Positions 35,901 through 45,155 of a stretch of DNA of 64,000 nt are shown in pieces. Origin of the DNA: Lepidurus packardi (Eukaryota > Arthropoda > Branchiopoda > Notostraca > Triopsidae); contig JAKZAN010000006.1 of assembly GCA_023053545.1 (NCBI GenBank), positions 5,027,001 through 5,091,000 of the forward strand, given 5' to 3'. Position 1 is the stretch's first letter. Each line of letters opens with the position of its first letter. The notes beneath the pieces were generated by a model. The model was not told the origin of the DNA, searched no databases, and saw nothing but the letters and a program-made list of their open reading frames with translations. A program made the translations under genes and the position numbers.

Positions 35901-38900
35901 TTGGAGCGGATTGATATTGCAGCTAGGCGTTGCATGTTTCTGGGCCGGGAAAGCTAGAGAGTTGGGAAGAGAGAATAGAGTTGCAATGCGTTTTACGTTC
36001 TGCGTCAGTTCATGGATAGTTGATGTGTTTGATTTTTGGCAGATACGTGCATTCGAGGGCGAGGAAGATATTATCAAGGAAACGTGAGCGTGACCAGAGA
36101 TGGATTACAGTGCCAGCCCTGGGTTTCCCAGAGTCCTCACCCTCACACTCGGCCGCCCGTAGGCGTTTTCCCGGAAATGGAGAACGCTGAGAATTTCTGC
36201 CGAAACGCCGGAGGCGAAGAACCCATGCCCTGGTGTTATACGACAGACTCTAATATTCGATGGCAGCACTGCTCCATTCCTTACTGTGGTGAGTATCCCA
36301 AAGTTGGTTTGTTTTGATGTATTTTGTGTTTTTGATGAAGAAAAACGCGTGGATTTGGTGTTGGATGTGTTTTATTCTTCTTTGGGCCATATGAGGGAAA
36401 GAGTGTTGAAGAAAAGGAATGGTTTGTGTAGTAAAATGTTAAAGTGTTGATCGATATGATTCATTTTTTGTTTGTATTTGTCGCATGTTGTAGAGCCTTC
36501 ATCGAGTGTGGATGTACGAGAGATGATCATGGATCCAGCATTAAGCCCTGCTTTGGTTTTATCGCTGGCAGCTGTGGGGTTCGCTTCATTGCTACTTTTA
36601 CTGCTGGTTTTATTTGTCTGCCAGAAAATTGGGAAACACACTGCCAAGAAAGGATACAGCATTCCGCCCAATCAGGTACTAAGCTTCGTTTCAAAACCTT
36701 TTTTTGGACGGTTACGGTTTTTTACGAGTTTCCAGTACTAATTTGTTGCTTTTGATTTGTGGGGGTGCTTTTAGAAGCAACCAGATCTGGATATTGACTT
36801 GGACCAGTTGCCGTGCAACTCCACATACCACCGCTTGGCGCCACGGATCCCTCCCGAGTTGGAGAAACTGGAATTTCCTCGTAAATTTATGCCCTTTCTT
36901 ATCTATTTTGGAATGCAGATTGTTTTTCAAGCTATAGATTACAAACTATGAATAAGAACAAAGAACCGAGAAGCTTTAGGACTGAATGAGTAGGTAGCGT
37001 ATTAACCTAATGTATTCATAGAATTATTGCGCTTCGTCTCTTTTGATCTGTTCCTGAAGTTCTGGTCGATAATTATACTGCAGAAACGTTATAAGCTTCG
37101 TAGAATTTAATCCTATAGAACACGTAATCCTGCACAGTACTGTTCGTTGTTGACAGCTTCCAAAACCTTTGCATCATTGATAGCAATGAAAAGAACAAGT
37201 TCAAAGTGTTCACGGTGAAACCAAGCCTGTTAGTGTGAACAGTGAAAACAAGAGCTAATGACCATGAAAACAAGCCTAGGCAATGAATCCTGTCAACAAT
37301 GAAAAAAGGAAAAGTACTGAAAACAAGTCTCTCCGCCAAAAAATAAAATGGAAACAAAAGAAGGACGACTAGCTAGAGACTCTAAATAGTGAAACCAGAA
37401 GTAAACAATGAAAATTATACTATACCAATAACAAACTAAACAAATCGAGTATATAAAAACAATGAGACTAAGAAACTCGAAGCCTTATATGTCAAATAAG
37501 AACTTCAAAATGGCCGAAAAACAAAGTTTAACAATGAAAAGTACAGTTGAAAGACTTCCAAGACTGAAAGTTGCATCTGTTTACGTAAGAACACCGTATT
37601 GCACATCTTTAACGTACCATTTCGCTTTACTTTTAAAGATTAATAATAATAAATCAAATAATAAATCAAGTATAGATAAACCATTAGAACAATAAACTCA
37701 AAGCCTTTAAACTTGCCTTTATGTGAAATAAGGCATTTCAAAATGGCGGAAAAACAAAACTTAACAATGAATAGTACAGTTGCCCTACTAAGAACGAAAG
37801 TTGCATCTGTTTATCTATGAATACCGTTCTAAGGAAGTTCAAAATGGCGGAAAAACAAAACTTAACAATGAATAGTACAGTTGCCCTACTAAGAACGAAA
37901 GTTGCATCTGTTTACCTATGAATACCGTTCTAAGAAAGTTCAAAATGGCGGAAATACATAGCTTAACTACGAAAATAACTTAAGTTTACCTAAAAACATC
38001 ATCTTGCACAACTTCAACGTGCCAGTGCACTTTACTTTGACTGTTTTCAATCAAATTTCAGTTGTGTTGATTAGTATTTCGTCCCTTAAATTAGTCTAAA
38101 ACTACAGTTTACATTACTAAGTCAATCTCGTATTCATTGATGGTTCCGACACTAGGTAACAACGTTGTCTACGTCCGCGACTTGGGTCAGGGTGCATTTG
38201 GCCGTGTATTTCAGGTAGAATTTCTCATTCCAATCTTTTTTTTTCTTCCTCTTTCCGATTCTTTCGCCGTCCAGATACAATTTGTTCCCTTAATACGATC
38301 CAGACTTTTGTTTCCTAACGTTTTTTACGCATGTATTTATTTATTCTTTCCATGTCTCACAAGGCTAAAGCTCCCGGGTTGATCAAAGGCGAAGCTTTCA
38401 CGCTGGTAGCCGTGAAGACGTTAAAGGACGAAGCTGACGAAACCATGGAAAGCAACTTCCAGCGCGAAGCGTGTTTGCTGGCCCAATTTGATCATCCTAA
38501 TATCATACGCTTACTGGGCGTGTGTGCAGTCGGCAAGCCCTTATGCCTCCTCCTGGAGTTCATGGGCGCGGGCGATTTGAACTCCTACTTGCGATCCTGC
38601 ACACCCACCAACTACATCGTGCGCACGGGCAACGCGGACGCCTACGCCGACGTCAAACTGTCCCAGCTGGAATTGGTGATGATTGCACGGCAAATCGCGG
38701 CAGGGATGGTCTATTTGTCGGACCGGGGCTTCGTCCATCGCGACTTGGCCACCAGGAACTGCCTCGTCAACGAGGAAATGGCTGTCAAGATCGCCGACTT
38801 TGGTCTGTCGCAGAAAATGTCTGGTACCAACTACTACAAAGGCACGGAGAACGATGCGATACCGATTCGCTGGATGCCCCTCGAATCCATCTTGTACAAT

Positions 38901-39197
38901 CGTTACACCACCGCTTCCGACGTCTGGGCCTTCGGCGTTTGCTTATGGGAAGTGTTTTCCTTTGCCGTGCAGCCGTATTACGGCATGACTCACGAGGAAG
39001 TCGTCCGCTACGTGACGCAAGGCGGGATTTTGGACCCGCCACCCTATTCCCCGTGCGCGGTGTACGGGGTCATGAAGAACTGCTTCGCGGGTGACGCGGC
39101 GGCGCGCGCAACCTTCCCGCAGATCTACGAAGATCTTTTGGTCATCGAAGAAGCGATGGCTAGACAGAAAACCACACCTTCTCCCACTCATGTTTAG
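18111..39197 (+). CDS. Nrk: MuSK/Nrk-type receptor tyrosine kinase (Ig, Ig, Frizzled, kringle, TM, kinase)
   Basis: Eleven exons: 18111-18321, 25188-25829, 26722-26846, 31816-31999, 34056-34243, 34336-34612, 36043-36288, 36494-36675, 36775-36880, 38156-38214, 38364-39197; all phases agree, about 1017 residues (1004 from the ATG at 18150). Exon 1 is a signal peptide (TTVLSLIWCFSLSILS) with a GTAAGT donor; its link across 6.9 kb is inferred from phase. Ig1 is followed by about 100 acidic residues ending in RERRS, then Ig2 (GNYTCVAS), a Frizzled Cys-rich domain (LCYEDCMALRHVFCANEW), a kringle (YYQGN to HCSIPYC) and a TM helix. The kinase has GQGAFGRVF, VAVKTLKDE, HRDLATRN, DFGLS and YYKGTENDAIPIRWMP, closest to MuSK (GVCAVGKP, RVFQAKAPGL). 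MuSK organises neuromuscular synapses; fly Nrk acts in neurons. ROR is excluded by kinase sequence and the two Igs. Confidence 0.9.
18340..19670. repeat. Tandem array in intron 1 of the kinase gene, about 215-225-bp unit
   Basis: Five copies of a segment containing ACCGCGGATCGG, TCGGTTTCCCTTTCTTCTC and AATCACGTGTTGCTTGATAT, with the first motif near 18590, 18958, 19177, 19400 and 19613. The first interval is longer (about 368 bp) and the last copy is cut short. A partial copy begins about 20 bp after the exon 1 donor. Confidence 0.9.
20896..24570. repeat. Dispersed intronic repeat family, three copies
   Basis: Three related segments of about 130-220 bp begin with TAGCCACGCCTCCAC and continue through GTCCGCTTATTATAC and GGATCACAACATTTC. 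They start near 20899, 21148 and 24377. The first two lie next to each other; the third is 3.2 kb away. The segments are the same orientation and moderately diverged. No terminal repeats or coding capacity are visible. Confidence 0.85.
26240..26512. repeat. Solo copy of the 29.3-30.4 kb repeat, in the preceding intron
   Basis: From GGAACTTAAAGGGGCATGAG to CCACGATTTGACCAAAACAA this stretch is nearly identical to 30083-30355, the last unit of the tandem array plus its 3' flank. It sits in the intron before the exon at 26722. Confidence 0.9.
26904..26945. repeat. Poly(T) run of about 42 bases
   Basis: An uninterrupted T tract lies just after the donor of the exon ending at 26846. It is prone to length error in assembly. 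It could be the reverse-strand tail of a retrocopied element, but no matching body is recognisable. Confidence 0.95.
27092..27835. repeat. Tandem duplication, about 355-bp unit, in the kinase gene
   Basis: Two diverged copies (about 27092-27445 and 27447-27835) share AGGATTGGATGAGTTCGAAA, GAGAGCAGCGGTTACAAGCA, a CGCCCTTA core and the end TGCCATGTCATTGAAATTTC. Confidence 0.85.
29335..30355. repeat. Tandem array, about 185-bp unit, five copies
   Basis: Each unit carries variants of AACTTAAAGGGGCATGAG, CATTAGGGCGCTATG, TGTAAACAAT, CTGGAAGCCCTGCTCGTGTA and TAGTTCAGGAGTATTGTGTA. Units start near 29337, 29531, 29727, 29904 and 30086. The third is shortened at its start. The last continues into a flank that is also present at 26452-26512. 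Confidence 0.9.
33431..33510. repeat. Degenerate (CCTAA)n interstitial telomere-like tract
   Basis: About 80 bp of variants of TAACCTAATC and AACCTAACCTA. The reverse complement is TTAGG-like, the ancestral arthropod telomere repeat. It is flanked at 33290-33350 and 33555-33605 by inverted pieces of each other (CGTTCTCCGG against CCGGAGAACG, and copies of GTGACACTAGTGTGTCAC). Confidence 0.75.
35649..35935. repeat. Tandem duplication of about 143 bp upstream of the kringle exon
   Basis: Two copies begin with AAGGTGATTTTCAATCATTT and run through AAGATAGAAGAGATTAATTA to ATATTGCAGCTAGGCGTT. They differ by a few substitutions and a one-base indel. The second ends about 110 bp before the acceptor of the exon at 36043. 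Confidence 0.9.
37500..37990. repeat. Tandem array of about 103 bp in the last large intron of the kinase gene
   Basis: Units contain CAAAATGGCGGAAAAACAAA, ATGAATAGTACAGTTGCCCT and GAACGAAAGTTGCATCTGTT. The key motif recurs near 37508, 37738, 37839 and 37942. The first copy is the most diverged and is about 230 bp long. Confidence 0.9.
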
Positions 39198-40132
39198 TTC
39201 TCAGTAAGTTTTTCGTGTGCATGGATTTTTTTGCATGTGGCGTTTGTATTAATCTCATTTAGTCTCATTACCCTCAACGATGTATAGCGAGTTCCCCATT
39301 TCCTATATTTCGAACGCGGTTTTTTTGCATGTTTTCTTTTTTCAATTCGGTCGTTTCTCAGTGAGAGTCAGAGAAAAAAGTGTTGTAGAAAAGGGCCATA
39401 TCAATTGTTCAAAACTCACACAAGATACAACAATAACAAACGTTAGGCGTCAGGTCTCCTGGCCCCGCCTCCAGTCAAGCTGTTCGTTGGGAAGAATCTC
39501 CACCCAGACGTTTCATTGTTTATTTTCTAGTTTTTTTGCTAAAGTTATTTTGTGGAAAGATATTTTTCATGGAAGGAAGATTAGCTAACAAATAAATAAA
39601 CACTTGTTTAGGGTACGTTTAGAAGAGGTTTCGTACGAGTCTTTAGACCGTGTACTTGAACTCGGAAATTATAAATAAATCACTCTAAAATTCATTCGAT
39701 TTTGTCTAGGAATCCTGCTGTTTGCTGTGGTTAGTTATTTATATTATCTGTTTATTTGTGTAGGCCAGGTTAGTTTCACATAAGAAAGAAATTCATTCTA
39801 AGTTAAGATTCCTCTGTGCTGCACCAAAGCTACCGCAAGGGGCGCTGTGGGTAAACATGAACGCGCATGAACTGGCGTACTTTATAGCCTTGTAACCAAA
39901 TATTCAATTATGCTTGGTTCTGTTAAAAACCTACACTAAAATAGTATATCGGGAAAGACAGTTTTGTAAAATTTAATTTATTTTTTCTCGCGTGGTTGGG
40001 AAAGAAACAATCACGATCGATAGATGGCGGGCTAGACAGAGCTTGTTAAATTAGAGAAAGCAAAGGCATGTATTTTGAAGCTAAGGGAATTATAAATAAG
40101 GGTGGGGTTTTTACAATTGTGCCTCGCGGCGT
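39198..40132. other. 3' flank of the kinase gene and intergenic DNA
   Basis: Contains AATAAA at 39591-39596, a likely poly(A) signal for the kinase gene. No coding exon is supported elsewhere in the stretch. Confidence 0.6.
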
Positions 40133-41046
40133 TTATGGATTGCTTTTGGTAACGATTGGGCAAACATAAAGTTCGCAGGGTCCTGGGTTCCGCAACGTGT
40201 CCCGGAAAACTTGCAAGCTGGGAGCCAAGCTGGTCGGCATGCATTCAGCAAAGCTCTATTAAAAGCCGGCTGTATTATTAATGTTCCACGGGCAAACAAG
40301 GTTCAAAGTCAATACCGAATGTAATCCTAAAAAACTTACGGCAAAGAAACGCCGGTCTGCTCGAGGTCTCTTGAAGCCTTGCCAAGTTGACAGAACATGT
40401 ATTGCAAGCATTGCTCGCTTTGGAGCGCTGGCACGATGATGCCAATTAGGTTCTCGTACTGCCTCAAGAGCTGTTCGTCTTCAACGCTTCTTTTCCTCCT
40501 CCCGTCATAGGTAGCGTGCATAAAGTCTTTCCCCGTGAGGGTCGTCTTGAGGGCAAAGAGGAGGGCCAAACCAGTGGCTATAATGCTTGTGATAACAACG
40601 CTGGGCAGCAAGTCTCCTTTCATGCCTCCCACCGCCCCTAGAGGGGTCAGCGGTTGGTAGGAATACATTGGAGAAGGCACAACACTGGCAGCGAGGTAGT
40701 TTACAGGAGCCGGGTACGACGGGTACTTTATATCTTTCTGTAATGAGGCGACTGGAAAGTAGGGAAGAAATGTTTGAAGTTTAGGGTTTGGAGCAACACC
40801 GGCTGCTGGCAGATTATAAGCAAGAGGCTTAGTTCGCCCGTAATTGACGTTCGTTGAAACTAATGGCGGGTTCAAGGGACCGGGATAAGTTTGATAAGTC
40901 AACTTGGAGTGGTCTGACGCTCCCACGGGACCCACGTCGATGTTCACAGCGTCCTGGCGTTGGAGTGGCTTGGCTGGAGACGTTTGACTGACTGCGGTGT
41001 GTAATAGACTTGATAAGAGCGTCGCGATGAGAAACTTTGAAGCCAT
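40133..41046 (-). CDS. Secreted Tyr/Pro-rich proprotein with Cys-rich C-terminus, uncharacterised
   Basis: Two exons, read leftwards: 40340-41046 and 40133-40253 (phase 2 after a GTAAGT donor; acceptor AATAGAG), giving about 275 residues. ATG at 41046 opens a signal peptide (FLIATLLSSLLHTAVSQ). A Pro/Tyr-rich segment is followed by a hydrophobic stretch after DLLPSV (VVITSIIATGLALLFALKT), a furin-type site GRRKRS, and a C-terminal module with four spaced Cys (EQCLQYMFCQLGK, then CELYVCPIV). This resembles a family of uncharacterised arthropod secreted proteins with a dibasic site and a Cys tail; function is not known to me. The gene faces the related one at 41659 across a shared promoter. The acceptor of exon 2 is the weakest point. 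Confidence 0.75.
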
Positions 41047-41658
41047 GGCTTTGCCCTCTAATTGCAATTTACAAAGTCAAGGTTAGGAGTTAAGCACTAC
41101 ACCATCAAACCTTTTGGCACGTGAACTTTAAACGTACTGGACTGGATTGGAGTGTTCCTTCTACAAATGGATTGGATTCACCGAAGACCCGGGCTTCTTA
41201 TAGAGTACGACCTAACCCGGCCCAGTTTGACCTAACGGGAAGGGATGGGAATTAGGTCAAACGGATCGGAAGGTCAGGGGTGTTGAGGAGATAAGGAACC
41301 GTACCGTATGCTTGCCCCGTGACCTCTGACCCGGATCGACCTAGAATTAGGTCCATCCTGAGAGCTTCCGCCTCCAACCCTCAACGATCCTCAACGTCCA
41401 AGGTCAACCTAGATGTTTTAGGAGAAAACGTGTGCTGCTCCTGGGTCCATAAATAGCCAGTGACCACCAGCATCTTGGACAGAGCTTCTCGCATTCCTAT
41501 TCCGACTCTCAAGTTAGGAACAAAAAGTATTGTTGCGAATACCAGTATTTATTTAGTGTTTAGTAACCTAGGGTCCGTCTGAAACTATCAGGTAAAGTTG
41601 GTTAAATTCTTTAGCTTTATTTAGTTAATTTGAAGATTTGTGGTGTTTGTTTAGTACA
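41047..41658. promoter_or_regulatory. Bidirectional promoter with two TATA boxes and nuclear-receptor half-sites
   Basis: A minus-strand TATAAGAA lies at 41195-41202, about 150 bp before the minus ATG. A plus-strand ATAAATAG lies at 41449-41456, about 200 bp before the plus ATG. Between them are AGGTCA-type half-sites: 41226-41235 and 41252-41261 (inverted pair TTTGACCTAA/TTAGGTCAAA), 41271-41276, a DR1 at 41320-41332 (GGGTCAGAGGTCA on minus), an inverted GACCTAGAATTAGGTC at 41338-41353, and 41401-41406. Confidence 0.6.
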
Positions 41659-42588
41659 ATGAAGTTTACCGTTACCTTGTTGGTCGCTGCGTTGACGGCG
41701 GTAGTCGCTGAGGATCATCTTGGACCATCTAACAGCTACCTCAACCAACAATCGCCGTCTCAAGCTCAACCTACCTATGGCGGGCAGCAGAACATTGATT
41801 ACGGGCAGTACCAGCAGGATTACGCACAGCTGCAGTCCTTTCGTGCCCAACAACAACAACAGCAGCAACAACTTCAGCAGCAGCAGCAGAATGCTGACCC
41901 TTCCAACGCCGCCAGCTCCGCTGCAGTTATGGGCTATGGACCTGTTGTTTCGAACGCTGGCATGGTTGCGCAAGCTGATGTCGTTCCTACAGTACCAGTT
42001 GCAACTGGCTATTCCCTGGCTACCCCTTCGCTAGCCTCATCCGTGCCTGGCTTCTATTTCAACTCGGGTTTCAACAAACAGTTGGGTTTGTCCCTTCCCA
42101 AACCGTTTGCCAAGGTGGCGGCTGCTAGCGCGGTACCTGTGGCTGCGTACTACCCACAGTACGCGTATCCAGTGGCACATTCACCATTGGGAGAGCTTTT
42201 GGCCAGCAAAGTGGACCTTTTGCCTGCCATCTTCAAGACTGGGCTGGTGGCCGCTTTTGTCCTCGTACTCTTCAAGTTGATCGTCATGCTCTTTGCCTTC
42301 AAAGCTAGCAAAGTAGGCGCACTAGCCAACGCAGTAAACAGAGTGCCCAAACCCGTCTCGCCTAGCGGTGGTAGTGGGAATCTGGTACCCGCCGAGATCC
42401 ATGCGGCTTCCACGATGTATTCTGACTCGAACTTCCTGTCCGCCAAGGAAGGTGGCGCCAAAGAAACCAACCGCGAGAAGCGAGAATTAGGCGAAAAGAT
42501 GGGCCGTCCTGCTATGAGTGACAAGGAACTCGACTATATTACTCGTCGTGTTGCGTCTGCCTTTGAAAAATTGCCGAAATCGCTCTAG
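41659..42588 (+). CDS. Secreted Gln/Tyr/Ala-rich proprotein, uncharacterised, divergent partner of 40133-41046
   Basis: Single coding exon, 309 residues from ATG 41659, chosen because it opens a clean signal peptide (MKFTVTLLVAALTAVVA). A Gln-rich stretch (runs of Q near residues 75-90) leads to an Ala/Val/Tyr-rich region. A hydrophobic segment after VDLLPAIFKTG (LVAAFVLVLFKLIVMLFAF) follows, then a basic site REKRE and a short C-terminus with no Cys. The order signal peptide, biased region, DLLP plus hydrophobic helix, dibasic site matches the minus-strand neighbour and suggests paralogy. A TTTAG just before the ATG may mark a 5' UTR intron. AATAAA is at 42647-42652. The role is unknown; the composition is reminiscent of cuticle or matrix proteins. 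Confidence 0.8.
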   Translation: MKFTVTLLVAALTAVVAEDHLGPSNSYLNQQSPSQAQPTYGGQQNIDYGQYQQDYAQLQSFRAQQQQQQQQLQQQQQNADPSNAASSAAVMGYGPVVSNAGMVAQADVVPTVPVATGYSLATPSLASSVPGFYFNSGFNKQLGLSLPKPFAKVAAASAVPVAAYYPQYAYPVAHSPLGELLASKVDLLPAIFKTGLVAAFVLVLFKLIVMLFAFKASKVGALANAVNRVPKPVSPSGGSGNLVPAEIHAASTMYSDSNFLSAKEGGAKETNREKRELGEKMGRPAMSDKELDYITRRVASAFEKLPKSL

Positions 42589-43228
42589 ATTGTGTACGTT
42601 CTCTGACCTATTTTTTCTCGCAGTAATGTGATATATAGCTAACTTAAATAAAGCCTGAATCTACTGTCAATTGTACTCTTTCACAATTTGAAAAGTTCCA
42701 TGATGTTACTCGAGAATTAAACTATTACAGCTAAATTAAATTAACCGCTTCAATTCCAATTATATTTCAGCGTTTTAGTTGTTAACTTCCTTGTATAGAC
42801 CCGTGTATCAATTTCTTTTTTTTAGGAGTGCAGCGGAAGACGATAAAACATTCATCAGTAGATGTAGGTCTCAAAACTCCACTGTAGTTGAGACTTGTAG
42901 CAATTTCCTTTCGAAAATTACCAAGCACACCCTAAGGTTGATATATTTTGATATATTTAACTCAAATTTGTAAAATTTAGCTCAATTTTTTTTTTATATA
43001 TTGAACTCAAATTTCCTTGGTCTTAATCTAGATTTTTAGCACATTCAAATAAGCTTGTACTGCTAAATCCATCGAAGAAATTGTAACGCTTTGAAGATTA
43101 CCGCATTTATTACAAGACGATTTGTGGACCACATACGCCATCTAGGAACAAACCTAAGAAATACAAAGCAAAACAACGTGGGGAGCTTTGTTTTGGTGTT
43201 TGGTCAGCATTCGTTCCTAGCTAGAATT
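42589..43228. other. Intergenic, nothing recognised
   Basis: Holds the 3' end of the secreted gene and the promoter region of NDUFAF3. No repeat or exon stands out. Confidence 0.6.
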
Positions 43229-44900
43229 ATGGCTTTAAACTGTTGCAAATTTGTTTGTAAACTTGGAATGCAAGCTGCAATGTCCAGGTAAGTTAATTTC
43301 AGTGTTTTTTTACGCATGTGCTAAAAACGGCTTTACGCATATGTCAAAAACAAGAAAAAAACTAATTTGGGTATCCTGTACTCGAAAGTACTTTAAATGG
43401 TTCAATGCGTAGAAGAAAAACGTACTGCCCTGCCTAGTAAAGCATTCCTGACAAGTGGTATTCCAAGTGAAATCTTTATTACAGGTCAGAAAACCTTTTG
43501 CCGTCTGAGCGAATCGAGTTTCCTCATAAGCATTTCATTTTCTAACGCGCATGATGAAAATCTACCGTTAGCGGCGTGGCTTAACCAAGCCGTATACAAG
43601 CGTGGGCAAGGTACAGTGCGTTGCCGCTAGAGGTAGACGTTTTGACATTCGGAAATTATGCGTGATATTCGGAAATTCTACCAAGAATATTTCATAGAAT
43701 CTCACAGATATCTCCAATGTGCAATAATGCAAATTGAAGTCAAAATCATTCAATACTTTAATGCATAACTGAAATATTCATAAACATAAAATAAAATAGA
43801 ATAAAATTAGAATAAAATCTCATAGACTAAATATTAACAATATTTAATAAATCTTAATCCTGATACTGCTATATACAAAATTTGGTTGTTAAGTAATGCA
43901 ATTTCGTTCATGTTCAACAATTTTTATAGTATCGGTAAAGCCATGAGGAAAATTCCGACACGGACTTTATCTTCCAGCAAAGCTATGCGGCATACCTACG
44001 ATGAACAGCAAACGACCATCACGGTATTAAACCAAGCCGAAGGTACCAGTTTAATGGTGGACTCTTATAGCCAAGTAAAGTAGTAAAGGGGGCAATGTTA
44101 CTTCTATACGCGCCCGCATTTCTGGTTCTAAAACATAAAAAAAAAAACGTATATACAGATAGGTTTTCGGCTAAATAATGACATCTTCGTAATGGGTCCG
44201 ATGGCAATCTTTCCTAAATCGGTTTTTAGCTGGAATGTGGGAGAAGTCGAAGACGTCAACCAGGAATCGTTATCCTTGTTCTACACCCTTGACCCCAAAA
44301 TAGGTTAGTTGCAGTAATCCAGGTTTAATTTGTCAAAAAACGGAACGAAATTACGTTTGAAACTCAACGTAATTTTGTTCACAATTTTTCAAATTCACAC
44401 TTTGAAAATTTCGTTTCAAATTTTGATTCAAAGCCCTTTTGAATCTTGAAAATTTGAATCCCGGAATTCAAATCTCGAAATTTCGAATCTTGAAATTCAA
44501 ATCTCAAAACTCGAAACTTATCGAAAATATCAATATTACGAATATAATAGAATATAATAACGAATATAATAACGAATATATAGAACGAAATATAACGAAT
44601 ATAACGAAATTTATCAAAATTGGTTTAACACAGTGTTGAAACTGCGCAGATATTTTAGTAATTGGAGTCGGAGATAGAGGAGGAAGAGTCGATCCGTCAG
44701 TGATCCAATTCATGCGATCCAAAAAGATCAATTTGGAGATTCTACCGACCGAACAAGCCTGTTCGACGTTCAATTTCCTCAGTTCAGAGAATCGCTATGT
44801 AGCCGCTGCGCTGATTCCGCCTGCGACCATCCGTGCTAACGAACATTATATCGAACTAGAGAAACTGAAGAATCGAAAGCTCTTTTTAGGTGGCGACTAA
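43229..44900 (+). CDS. NDUFAF3: NDUFAF3, mitochondrial complex I assembly factor
   Basis: Four exons: 43229-43287, 43930-44074, 44159-44303 and 44650-44900, phases 2, 0, 1, giving 199 residues. The start is a mitochondrial presequence rich in Lys, Arg and Ser (KAMRKIPTRTLSSSKAM). The DUF498/NDUFAF3 core follows: FVMGPMAIFPKSVFSWNVG, SLSLFYTLDPKIG, LVIGVGDRGGRVDPSV, NLEILPTEQACSTFNFLSSE and VAAALIPP. The protein works with NDUFAF4 in early assembly of complex I in the matrix. Intron 3 (44304-44649) contains low-complexity runs of AATTCAAATCTCGAAA and ATAACGAATATA. The stop is 255 bp before the gustatory-receptor start. Confidence 0.94.
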
Positions 44901-45155
44901 TGTAATAAGGGGCGTTTGCTGGTCACTAAGATAATGAGAGTGTCAATAGAGTATCGTGTCAATCACGTCTGTCGTTCAAAACCGTTCCTGACCTTTCATA
45001 TACCACGCCTGTTCTGCTATAACATGTACAGTATTTCGTTACGCCTTAAAACTAATCGAGATCTTCGACTGGAAGGTTGTGGTCGCCCAGTAATACGAAT
45101 TACTACATTGAGTAGTGTGTAGACTGTCGACTGATGAGTCATTGAAGTTGCAGTC

